A DNA stretch of 64,000 nucleotides from the NCBI RefSeq assembly GCF_021018805.1, contig NC_086283.1:21066162-21130161 (forward strand), given 5' to 3'. Under the pieces are notes generated by a model. That model saw nothing but the letters and a program-made list of their open reading frames with translations. It was not told where the DNA came from and did not search any database. Of this stretch, positions 31,201-41,014 are shown piece by piece. The DNA is from Prinia subflava. Lineage: Eukaryota; Chordata; Aves; Passeriformes; Cisticolidae. A program made the position numbers and the translations under genes. The first letter of the stretch is position 1. Each line of letters starts with the position of its first letter.

Positions 31201-33767
31201 AATTTAAAATTTACACCAGGTACAAGACTTACTTAGAAACACAATTCCTATCAATTGCAGTGCAAACTAGATAGCTTCAAAAAAACAGAAAAGCCATGCT
31301 TCATCTTAAACATAGTATTTGGCTAAAAATGGGGCAAAAATCCATAATAAGGTATCTCAATTTATCTCAGTGAGGTTAATTAGACAGTAATAAAGGGGAC
31401 CACAAGCAAAATTTGTTTGGCTTTTGCTGGAAAAAATAAGGCTGAGTTGTGCTGACATCCTTTGGTACGACACAGACAGTTTTTGTTGAGAAAATGTTTG
31501 TTCTTGCAGGTCAGTGAGCGTATCAAAAGCATCTACCTCAGACTTAAACATCTTTGACCTAATGAGGGAAAATTAGAATCCCAGCTGCCACGAGGATTGG
31601 GGAACTCCTCCTACTCAATGAAAAATTAACCAGTGGCTGCATTTTATGAACAAAAATCCAACCCTATTCTTCTCCAGTTCCTCCAGATGTCTTTCCCTCA
31701 GGGCAGCCTTGGTGCTAAAGCATGACTAAAACCAAATTTAGTTCAGTTATTCTGCTGGATTCCATTTCAGTGCAGACAGGAGAGTGAGTGCACCTTGAAA
31801 CTGAGCTGTAACTCAAAGCAAAGTCAGCTGAGAGCTCAAACATCTCAATACCCTGTTCTAATGTGCTTTTTTGCATATTATTATAAACACATTTTGATGG
31901 GACATTGCACCCAGGATGTTTCTGCAGCTCTGTGCATGACATAATCCTTTTACAATAGCTTAGTGAAGATGATCAAAAGGGTTAAGAAAACTGAGGAGAA
32001 TAAAGTACATTTTCAAATAGAAATGGATAGCTGTAAAATTCTAAAATTAGAGAATGAGGTTTTCTTTTAACCAGCATGAGCAGATGCTGTTTAAAGTTAA
32101 ATAAGTGACTATTCATTTCCATGGTATGTAAATAATAAGAATACATTAAAATAAATTTGATCTAAGGTTATGTCACTCAGATCACACAGGACATCCGAGC
32201 ATCAAGATTCAAAAACACTTTCTATATTCAATTAAGGTTACAAGGTAATGTCCTCTGTTAAGAAAGTTCACCTGGAGTGGCAGCTGCAAGTTGTGCACAC
32301 AAAATGTGCTTAATTTGCACAAAATATCAAAGACATTCCTCACTTAATGTGCCAAATCTGTACCCTTGACTGCTACTTTCACACTGGCTGAATGAAGTAT
32401 TTAAAATGTATATAATTCATAAAACAAGGAGTATCTGACAGGATTTGAGACCCAAGTTTCTATTAGTTATGCCTTTCAATTGGTATTTCAGCCTACAGCT
32501 GAGCCTGCAGTTCTGGTCTAGGTGAGACATTTCTGCTTTCACACATTAAGGTCAATTTTCCTCAGATTTAGTGACAGCAAAGCTGTCTCTCTATGACTGA
32601 TTTGGTTTTATCTGCTCTTTCTGGTGCTAAGTTTAACATAACATAAAAAGATCTTAATAGACAACCATCAAAAAAGCCAGATCTGACAATAAGATAAAGA
32701 AAAGACAAAACTTGATTTGTAACCTGAAGAACTAACTAAGCATTTTTCATCTTGGAATGACTTGGACTTTATGCTAAAAGATTGCTTCTAAGTTGTCAAA
32801 AGGAGGACGCCTCTGGGACTGGAGCTGAAGAACTGGAAAAAATAAAGAACCAAACTATTGCTGGCAGAGGAGAACAGAATTTCATCTGCCAAAAGCTAGG
32901 ACATGAATGACAGAAGTGGAGACAGCAATTCAAAATTACTGTTTTCACCTGGACCACAGGGAAAAATCCAACTTACACAAACAAAGTGCAATATCAGTTG
33001 AAGGACAGAATCAGAACCTGGACTTTTTATACTGGAGAGAAGTTCATTTTGCTTAGTCTGTAAATCAAAAATAGCCTAGTGCTATAAGCACCTTGTAAGA
33101 GAAAGCTTAATAAAGATACATAAATAATTAAATGCCGACATAGGAGTTTCTAAACTAAAAAAAGAGAAAAAGGGTCTTTGTGTTCAGCTGTAAAAATGCA
33201 TAAAGGACAAGATTTCTAGGAGGAATAAAGCTGAATAGTATAAATTAAGGATAATAGTGTAAAATACACTGACATATTTATCAGCCTTAGTTCTTTTGCT
33301 CCAAGAACTGAAATAAAATTGAAGTGGAGGGAAAGAAAAAGTTTTCAGAACTACTACTCCATTGCTCCAAAAAGCATTTGTAATTGAGTTCTGTGATTGA
33401 TCTGCTGGGAGGGTGCATGGAAATCTGTGGCAGCACAGGACAGAGGGAGGCAGGGGAGTCCTCTGCACTGGAGACAGGCTCTGCAAAATCCCTACAAAAC
33501 TGGAGCTTAGGCTAAGCTTTCTTCTTGCTTTCCCTCCTTCAACCCTTTCATCTTTCTCCTTTTCTTCATTCCAACACAGCTCTGCCTGTTCTCTGACCTC
33601 TCCATGTATTCCAGTAACACTCTTCTGTCTCATCAATATTTTATCTGTTCACAAGGGGAGTGGCTCATTGTAAATATTTGTAAAACTAATTTAGCCTCAG
33701 TTTTCAGTACCTGTGTGTCACCTCTTGTCTTACTTCAGGGGCTGACACTGCCAGAGACTGTCATTTA

Positions 33768-33864
33768 TATAATAATATAATATTATAATAATACATTGTT
33801 ATTAATACAGTATAGTATATAATATAGTATTATTAATATAGTAATTATTATACTATATTGTTAT
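33768..33864. repeat. AT-rich low-complexity tract
   Basis: Nearly pure A/T made of irregular taata/tatta units over roughly 100 bp, just upstream of a CR1 tail and about 600 bp from the provirus. Confidence 0.9.
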
Positions 33865-33865
33865 A

Positions 33866-34012
33866 GGGGTCACAGCTCCAAGCCTTACTCCAAGGAATGT
33901 TTAGACAATGGTCTCAGACACAAGATGGGATTTCTGGGGTATCTGTGCAGGGCCAGGAGATGATGATTCTGATGGGTCCATTCCAACACAGGACATTCTA
34001 TGATTCTATAGA
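33866..34012 (+). mobile_element. CR1 LINE, 3' end fragment
   Basis: Shows ttactccaaggaatgtttag, acaatggtctcagacacaag, gtgcagggccaggagatgat and ccattccaacacaggacatt, ending in attctatgattctatag, the CR1 3' terminal repeat, in sense orientation. It is 5' truncated and relatively well preserved. Confidence 0.85.
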
Positions 34013-34442
34013 TTATATATAATTAAAGACCAGTTGAATTATTTTTATGTACTTGAGGACTGTACCACATTACTTTTAACTAATGAGTGTCAGTGATTAT
34101 AACACCGCTACCACTATTTGTTCTGTAATTACCTAGTTTAATGTTATGAATATTTCGTGTTCAGCCCTAAAATATTTCCATGCTACTGGCTCTCCTTTCA
34201 GTGAAGAAACCACAGAGCAGGTTCTGGATGTATTCGTATGTATTTTAAGAACTTGTCCACAAAACATTTTGGATTATTCATATTTTAATCTGGAATAACC
34301 TGTTAGCTGTAGTTAAGCTGTTTCCCGCTGTGGCTTTTTTCTTCTATTTAACACTTGTGTGGTGGTAAATCACCTGATATGAAATTGTCCACTCAAGAGC
34401 AAAGTGGATTATTTTTAACTTCACACCATCCTCCAGTCTATC

Positions 34443-34448
34443 CAGGAC
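34443..34448. repeat. target-site duplication, left copy
   Basis: CAGGAC immediately before the 5' LTR, repeated exactly at 38484-38489. Six base pairs is the duplication length of beta- and alpharetroviral integrases. Confidence 0.93.
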
Positions 34449-34670
34449 TGTTGCCATGAATTTTCCTGGTTTGCTAAGCGTTCATATTAAAGGAGAAACG
34501 TGCAGTTTCTCACGCTGGTGAATTGTAAACACAGGACCATGTTTTGTAAATATTGGCAATGTTATGAATACTTTCTCCAAGAGAAGGGGAGGCTGAATGA
34601 CAGCCTCCTGGACCAATGTGACAGGAGAGGTGGCGATACCCTTCTCCAATCCATGGTCACCTTGACACAG

Positions 34671-34678
34671 ATATATAA
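34671..34678 (+). promoter_or_regulatory. TATA-like box of the 5' LTR
   Basis: atatataa; transcription would be expected to start about 25-30 bp downstream, near 34697-34702. Two CCAAT motifs lie 21-58 bp upstream. The same element recurs in the 3' LTR. Confidence 0.7.
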
Positions 34679-34684
34679 TGGAAA

Positions 34685-34713
34685 AATAAACTAAGGGCAG
34701 GGTCTTCTGCCCT
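34685..34713 (+). promoter_or_regulatory. polyadenylation signal and R-region hairpin
   Basis: AATAAA at 34685-34690 sits only a few bases after the TATA-like box, so it lies in U3 and R must be very short, as in MMTV-like retroviruses. Just downstream, AGGGCAG (34694-34700) pairs perfectly with CTGCCCT (34707-34713) around a 6-nt loop, placing a hairpin where R and the cleavage site should be. The 3' LTR copy is the one that would end transcripts. Confidence 0.65.
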
Positions 34714-34781
34714 GCTGCTGTTGTTGCACCCAGATCTGTGTCCCCAGTCTGTGTTCCTGGTTGGGCCTCCACGGTGATAAC

Positions 34782-34799
34782 TGGCGCCCAACGTGGTCA
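34782..34799 (+). promoter_or_regulatory. primer binding site, tRNA-Lys1,2 type
   Basis: TGGCGCCCAACGTGG (first 15 bases) matches the complement of the tRNA-Lys1,2 3' end used by Mason-Pfizer-type betaretroviruses; the last three of the usual 18 bases differ. It lies two bases after the 5' LTR. Confidence 0.85.
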
Positions 34800-34882
34800 A
34801 GTTGCAAGCTAGTGAGGAAAGAAAAAAGAAGAAAGAAAAAAAAAAATCTGCCTTCTACAGCTGCAAAAAGAAGAAACCCACG

Positions 34883-36088
34883 ATGTTCTCAGAGGAACGA
34901 TTGATGATGGAACTGCTCCACTCCTTTTTGTTGTCCTGTGACGCTGACTTAACCAGGAAACACGTGAGAGAACTGCTTAGCTGGGGAAAGAAACTTGGAA
35001 TTTTTTATACTGCTGAAAAGGCACTTTATATTGGCCCATGGAGAACCCTGGGAAAAAGCCTTTTCTCTGCCGTCCTTGACGGAAACTCTAAGGCAGGCAC
35101 TCTTTTACGGGCATGGACAACAGTCTTCCCACTTTTAAAAGAGGCTGGGGAGGACTTTGAAGTTGATTCTGGCCTTTCGACAGGAAGCAGGACTGGCTCC
35201 CCTGTGAGCTCCGTCGCTTCTGACGAGGATTGCTCTGATGCAGGGTTAGAGCCGATGCAGGAGACCCCCACCCCCATGTCGGGGGTTGGGCGCGCCCAGC
35301 GGGGTTTTTGGAAGGACTGGAAAGCTTTTTTCGGTCCGCTCCCCGCGCGGTTTGCCGGGCGGGGAGCTGGGGTGCCGAGGGGGCGGAGCGCTCGGCATCG
35401 GGTCCCACGCCGAGCGCGGGGGATCGCCCGCGCCGCCCCGGGCCGCCGTGCCGCGGCGACCCCCCCGCTGCCCGCCACCGCTGCGGGGTCCGCCCTGCAG
35501 CTGCCGCGCGGAGCCGCGCCGCCTCGGGCCCCCTGCGGGGAGCCGGGGGGGCCGCCGTGCGCGCCGCCCCCGGCGCTGCCGGCGCCGCCCCCTGCCGCCG
35601 CCTCCCCGGCCCGCCCCGCCCCGCCGCGACCTGCTCCGCGAAGGATTCGGCAGGCGAGAGCGGCGGGGACGGCCCCTCCTTGCTCCGTCCCCCCGCCGCG
35701 CCAAATGCTGTGCGCGGGGTCGCCGCCGCCGGCGGTCCGTGCGGTGCCCGCAGCGGAGCCGCCGCCGCCGCCCACCGCGCCGCGCCCCGCCCCGCCCCAC
35801 GCGTCCGGTGCCGGTCCGGCGCCGCGGGGGGAGGGCTGGGCGCAACGCTGCCCGCTGCTGCGGGGCCACCCGCGCAGGGCAGCCCCCCCGCGCCGCCGCG
35901 CGGCCCCGCCACATGCCCCCTCCGTTCAGAGGGGACGGGGCCGAGCGCTGGAGCCGCAGAGCTGCTGCCGGCTCTGGCCCCGGCCACCGACCCATCGGCT
36001 GATGGAACAGGAGCTGAAAGCTGTGGCCCGTCGGCCACGCCTCCCTGCCCAGCGCGACAATCGCCCCCCCGCTCAGAGAGGAGTCTGA
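34883..36088 (+). CDS. gag: gag-like frame A: matrix domain plus GC-rich tail
   Basis: The first ATG downstream of the primer binding site (34883) has A at -3 and no earlier ATG in the leader. The frame runs 401 codons to a TGA at 36086. Residues about 1-90 look like a betaretroviral p10-type matrix domain: several helices, with LLSWGKKLGIFY, a GPWRTLGKSL turn and WTTVFPLLKEAG. The second residue is phenylalanine, so N-myristoylation is not possible, unlike mammalian betaretroviral Gag. Next comes an acidic Ser-rich linker (through about residue 130). After position 35332 the frame enters the GC-rich block and becomes Pro/Ala/Arg-rich low complexity. No capsid motifs occur in this frame; they continue in the -1 frame. 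The tail may be a genuine product of unshifted translation or simply a frame kept open by high GC. Confidence 0.72.
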   Translation: MFSEERLMMELLHSFLLSCDADLTRKHVRELLSWGKKLGIFYTAEKALYIGPWRTLGKSLFSAVLDGNSKAGTLLRAWTTVFPLLKEAGEDFEVDSGLSTGSRTGSPVSSVASDEDCSDAGLEPMQETPTPMSGVGRAQRGFWKDWKAFFGPLPARFAGRGAGVPRGRSARHRVPRRARGIARAAPGRRAAATPPLPATAAGSALQLPRGAAPPRAPCGEPGGPPCAPPPALPAPPPAAASPARPAPPRPAPRRIRQARAAGTAPPCSVPPPRQMLCAGSPPPAVRAVPAAEPPPPPTAPRPAPPHASGAGPAPRGEGWAQRCPLLRGHPRRAAPPRRRAAPPHAPSVQRGRGRALEPQSCCRLWPRPPTHRLMEQELKAVARRPRLPAQRDNRPPAQRGV

Positions 36089-37281
36089 GCGAGTCACTGT
36101 CCCCCGCCCGCCCCCCCTACGGGGCCGGGTCGGCTGTGGGAGATGATAACGGGGCAAAAGCGTTGTCTGATGTGCACGCTTTCCCTGTCGTGAAATCGGA
36201 TGAGGTTTTTAGTCTTGTATCCCAGCCAAACCAGGCTGCTGAGATAACGGAGCTGCTGCCTGAAGATGCAGCTTTGCCCAAGCCAGTTCAGGGACCTGTG
36301 GTTTTGGTTCCACAGCATCATAGCCATGATGACCCATCATGGGCAGTCCCGCTTCCCTTATCAAGGGACGTGGCAGAAGATAATATAAGCTTCACTGAGG
36401 CAATTCAATGGATCAGTGCAGAATTTGAGAATCTGATCTTTCCTTATGTAATAAGAGGTCTTGCAACAATGATGCTTGAACCTCAACAGGTTTTTACCTT
36501 TGAAAGAAATTGGAAATTCCTAGCTGGACAAATGGCTGTCGAAAATAGCCACCTGCCTCGAGACGATCCCTTGTTTGGGGTCAGAGTTGACCTACTTATG
36601 GGGAGGAGTCAATATGCTTGCCCTGATGTGCAAGCTGGCCTTTCTTTCATTGTTTTAGATTCGTGCAGATACATAGGGATATCTGCATTGATAAAAACCA
36701 AGTTATCCTTCTCCCCAAAGGAAGACTTCTTAGACATAGCACAGAAGCCAGAGGAAGCTTTTCCTAAATTTATAGTGCGTCTGATGGATTTTTTAGAGAT
36801 GAGAGTCCAGGATAGCACTATAAGAATGATAATTTTGGAGCAATTAGCAAGAAGCCATGCTAATTCTGCTTGCCAGAGGCTCCTGGAAACCATTCCAGAG
36901 ACTTCTACTGTCCTGGAGATGGTCCAGACCTGTGCAGTTCTAAACACCTGTGATTCTATGGTGATGACCCCAACGGCTGCTTCACAGCCAGCTGAACAGA
37001 GGCAGAATGCTGGACATGAGACACAGGCAGATATTCAGCCTAGTGGAGAACAGGAAAAGGAGGCACAGAAAGTGACTCCCTTGTTTTTCTGCGCACAAGG
37101 TGTGGGTCCAGACCATACTGCAGAAACATGCGAGGCAGTGGGTCATGCTGAGCCCACGCCAAGCCCGAAAACTCGGAGGCGAAGAAAAAGACGAAGACGT
37201 CAGGGGGACGAAACAGTTTCCCAAGCTCTAGAACAAGAGCAAAATTCTCTGGCTGGTGTACAGCCAGCATCTCAAGTGTAG
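35239..37281 (+). CDS. gag: gag-like frame B (-1 register): GC-rich linker, capsid, degenerate nucleocapsid
   Basis: Open from just after a TGA at 35236 to a TAG at 37279, 680 codons. It has no ATG before the capsid region, so it needs to be entered from frame A. The order is: Pro/Ala/Gly-rich block (to about 36120), a likely capsid start around 36178 (AFPVV), a divergent capsid N-terminal region, then the capsid C-terminal domain with a major homology region at 36733-36798 (QKPEEAFPKFIVRL) and a helix ending NSACQRLLE. The nucleocapsid has one zinc-knuckle-like motif with a missing cysteine (37090-37131) and an arginine-rich run (37168-37206). It appears to be the Gag structural half of a non-autonomous element. 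The intact frame suggests recent selection or youth. Confidence 0.75.
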   Translation, partial: CRVRADAGDPHPHVGGWARPAGFLEGLESFFRSAPRAVCRAGSWGAEGAERSASGPTPSAGDRPRRPGPPCRGDPPAARHRCGVRPAAAARSRAASGPLRGAGGAAVRAAPGAAGAAPCRRLPGPPRPAATCSAKDSAGESGGDGPSLLRPPAAPNAVRGVAAAGGPCGARSGAAAAAHRAAPRPAPRVRCRSGAAGGGLGATLPAAAGPPAQGSPPAPPRGPATCPLRSEGTGPSAGAAELLPALAPATDPSADGTGAESCGPSATPPCPARQSPPRSERSLSESLSPARPPYGAGSAVGDDNGAKALSDVHAFPVVKSDEVFSLVSQPNQAAEITELLPEDAALPKPVQGPVVLVPQHHSHDDPSWAVPLPLSRDVAEDNISFTEAIQWISAEFENLIFPYVIRGLATMMLEPQQVFTFERNWKFLAGQMAVENSHLPRDDPLFGVRVDLLMGRSQYACPDVQAGLSFIVLDSCRYIGISALIKTKLSFSPKEDFLDIAQKPEEAFPKFIVRLMDFLEMRVQDSTIRMIILEQLARSHANSACQRLLETIPETSTVLEMVQTCAVLNTCDSMVMTPTAASQPAEQRQNAGHETQADIQPSGEQEKEAQKVTPLFFCAQGVGPDHTAETCEAVGHAEPTPSPKTRRRRKRRRRQGDETVSQALEQEQNSLAGVQPASQV
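35326..35367 (+). promoter_or_regulatory. candidate programmed -1 ribosomal frameshift signal
   Basis: The heptamer T TTT TTC (35326-35332) is in the exact phase for a -1 slip from frame A codons GCT TTT TTC into frame B. After a 5-nt spacer (35333-35337), GCTCCCCGC (35338-35346) pairs perfectly with GCGGGGAGC (35359-35367). Inside, after one G-G mismatch, CGG pairs with CCG around the loop TTTG. This is the classic slippery site, spacer and stem layout. The alternative is a one-base loss in the T run that broke a formerly continuous gag. Confidence 0.6.
35340..36120 (+). other. very GC-rich block inside gag
   Basis: About 780 bp that is overwhelmingly G and C and rich in CpG, with sharp edges against AT-rich sequence on both sides. 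Long reading frames stay open on both strands here simply because stop codons are AT-rich. It encodes Pro/Ala/Gly/Arg-rich low complexity in every frame. It lies between the matrix-like and capsid-like parts and could be an expanded linker or sequence captured from a CpG island. Confidence 0.9.
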
Positions 37282-38140
37282 GAAGTGTTGATGTTGCCAC
37301 ATAGCTATGGTCAGTTTTCCTTGGACCTTGCAGTGGGTTTCTACGTCCACATCCTATGTTGCATGCATTCTTTGAGAAAAAGTCAATTGCTCAATTTGTG
37401 TTTTCTAAGTTCTCTATCCTCAGGTTCTGGGATCTTTGCCATGGAGGTGGCCGCTGAAAGTCTGCTGAGCTGCCTCAGGTGCATTGGACTGATCCTGTTT
37501 GATCCTGAAACCTTGTGCACCCTGTGTCACCCCGGTGCCACCCATCACAGAAGCCTCTTCGAGATCTGATTGACATGGACACGGACTGGCATCCTCTCCT
37601 TTCCTATATGGCCTCCATAGAGACTTTGGATCCTGTGGAGCTGCTGGACAAGGACAGACTGAAGCAGTGTGATGCTGAGAGCCAGCGGACTGTTAATCAT
37701 GGACTTAGAGGAATTGTTTGCTATGGCTCAGTTTTATGTATGGTAGCCATTGTGACCTCTGTGGGGAAAGTGCATGTTGTTTGGGGGTTGTGGTTTTGGG
37801 ACAGAACTTTTGGGGTTCAGAATTTTGAATTGAGTGATTAATTTTTCTTGGAATGCTCCTGCCTTTTGCACCGTATATTCCCTTGTATCTTATAAAAATT
37901 TAAAAATATGAGGGTGTTGGTTGAATTATGTTAGACTATGCTCGAGATATTTTGAGCAGGTTATTGCAAGGGGTTCAGGGTGAAACCCTGGGTAGCAAAG
38001 GCAGAATCAGACCAACATGTAGCCCTCACACCGTCACCTAAATGAAGGTCGGTGAACTTTATACAGGTTTTTTTTTTCTCTCTTTTTTCCTGTCATAGAA
38101 TTGTTCATTTTTCTTTTTTTGTTTTCTTTTTAATATACTT
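37282..38140 (+). other. provirus 3' internal region without pol or env
   Basis: About 860 bp with no recognisable pol or env. A good splice-acceptor-like sequence (polypyrimidine run ending ctatcctcag, 37423) precedes a short ATG frame at 37441-37569 (42 codons). A second frame ending at 37841 contains a hydrophobic stretch (GIVCYGSVLCMVAIVTSV) that could be the relic of an envelope membrane segment. Otherwise it is AT-rich, with a T-rich run before the polypurine tract. Confidence 0.55.
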
Positions 38141-38152
38141 AAAAGGGTGAGA
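38141..38152 (+). promoter_or_regulatory. polypurine tract
   Basis: aaaagggtgaga, purine except for one T, directly before the 3' LTR and preceded by a T-rich stretch, the usual setting for plus-strand priming. Confidence 0.82.
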
Positions 38153-38483
38153 TGTTGCCATGAATTTTCCTGGTTTGCTAAGCGTTCATATTAAAGGAGA
38201 AACGTGCAGTTTCTCACGCTGGTGAATTGTAAACACAGGACCATGTTTTGTAAATATTGGCAATGTTATGAATACTTTCTCCAAGAGAAGGGGAGGCTGA
38301 ATGACAGCCTCCTGGACCAATGTGACAGGAGAGGTGGCGATACCCTTCTCCAATCCATGGTCACCTTGACACAGATATATAATGGAAAAATAAACTAAGG
38401 GCAGGGTCTTCTGCCCTGCTGCTGTTGTTGCACCCAGATCTGTGTCCCCAGTCTGTGTTCCTGGTTGGGCCTCCACGGTGATA
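38153..38483 (+). repeat. 3' LTR of the provirus
   Basis: 331 bp; no difference from the 5' LTR was found when read side by side. It ends GGTGATA, followed immediately by the target duplication. It supplies the AATAAA (38389-38394) for the proviral transcript. Confidence 0.97.
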
Positions 38484-38489
38484 CAGGAC
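38484..38489. repeat. target-site duplication, right copy
   Basis: CAGGAC, identical to 34443-34448. Confidence 0.93.
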
Positions 38490-38619
38490 GATCCCCAAAG
38501 TCCAAAAATCTTTCTGTCCCTCCCAAAAAATCAGAGTATGGAAGGAACAGAGAAGTAATGCTGTAACAATTTTTCTGGCGATGTTAAAGCTGTAGTTATA
38601 TTTACCATTGCAGTTTTTA

Positions 38620-40544
<1,925 letters not shown>

Positions 40545-40576
40545 GCCTTGCAGCGCAACCCCACACCCGAGCAGGT

Positions 40577-41014
40577 GTTTCCATACCAGGAAAAGAGTTT
40601 CAGTTTCACTCCTGAACTTTTAAAGAAGAAGAAGAGCCAGAAATTTCTATGCTCGTCTCACCATAATTGGCCCAGTGCCAGGACAAAGGCACTCCCTGGG
40701 TCCTTGAGCTGTTCCTCAAGGAATGTAGCTGTTTTCTATGGGGCAACTTGCCAAAACCCCCTCCCAGATAGTCAAACACTTAAGGGAGAGCACCGAGATT
40801 CTCAGGGCTTTTTGGGGTGTCTTAGCAGGAGCAAGGACCTCCCTGCACCTTGCATGCCTTTTACTCTTTTGTTCTGTACAGTTTGTAATTTTCTCTTTAG
40901 TTAAAACCTTTCTGCTTTTTCAAATCACGCCGTCTCGCTAATTATTCTCAAGCCATTTCTGGGAGGTTGCTGGCAGCCCTGAGAGTGTGATGAATCTTCG
41001 TGGGGCTCATAACA
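40577..41014 (+). mobile_element. probable solo LTR (avian ERV), approximate ends
   Basis: The 3' part reads gttctgtacagtttgtaatt, tttagttaaaacctttctgc and finishes tggggctcataaca, which resembles the U5 end of songbird ERV LTRs. The start is placed at tgtttccatacc by eye. I could not find a convincing target duplication, so the left end is uncertain. Confidence 0.42.

Larger units (their letters stand above)
34449..34779 (+). repeat. 5' LTR of the provirus
   Basis: 331 bp, starting TGTTGCC and ending GGTGATA. It holds CCAAT boxes (34613-34617, 34646-34650), a TATA-like atatataa, AATAAA and a short hairpin at the presumed R region. It is followed after two bases (AC) by the primer binding site. 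It appears identical to the 3' LTR. Confidence 0.97.
34449..38483 (+). mobile_element. young gag-only betaretrovirus-like endogenous retrovirus (ERVK/ERV2 type)
   Basis: A complete provirus of 4,035 bp: 5' LTR, primer binding site of the tRNA-Lys1,2 type, gag-like coding region, non-coding 3' part, polypurine tract, 3' LTR, flanked by a perfect 6-bp duplication. The class follows from the LTR length, primer tRNA, duplication length and a p10-like matrix region. There is no reverse transcriptase, protease, integrase or recognisable env, so it must have been copied by proteins supplied in trans. The two LTRs show no difference in my side-by-side reading, meaning very recent insertion and possible presence/absence polymorphism. 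It is inserted antisense in intron 4 of the CNKSR2-like gene. The internal region is unusual in having a GC-rich block of about 0.8 kb and two overlapping gag-like frames. Confidence 0.95.

Noticed and set aside
34482..34772. Open reading frames inside the LTRs (96 and 64 codons, same in both LTRs)
   Set aside because: They span U3, R and U5 signals and repeat only because the LTRs are identical; no known LTR-encoded protein is suggested.
35286..36002. Third plus-strand frame of about 238 codons in the same block
   Set aside because: Same composition effect; it connects to neither the matrix-like nor the capsid-like sequence.
36108..36120. PPxY-type late domain near the end of the GC-rich block in frame B
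   Set aside because: The residues read RPPYG, lacking the spacer residue between the prolines and tyrosine, so it is not a PPxY motif.
35026..36157. Long minus-strand reading frames (about 250-316 codons) across the GC-rich block
   Set aside because: High GC removes stop codons from all frames; the translations are Arg/Ala/Pro/Gly low complexity, with no domain and no upstream promoter.
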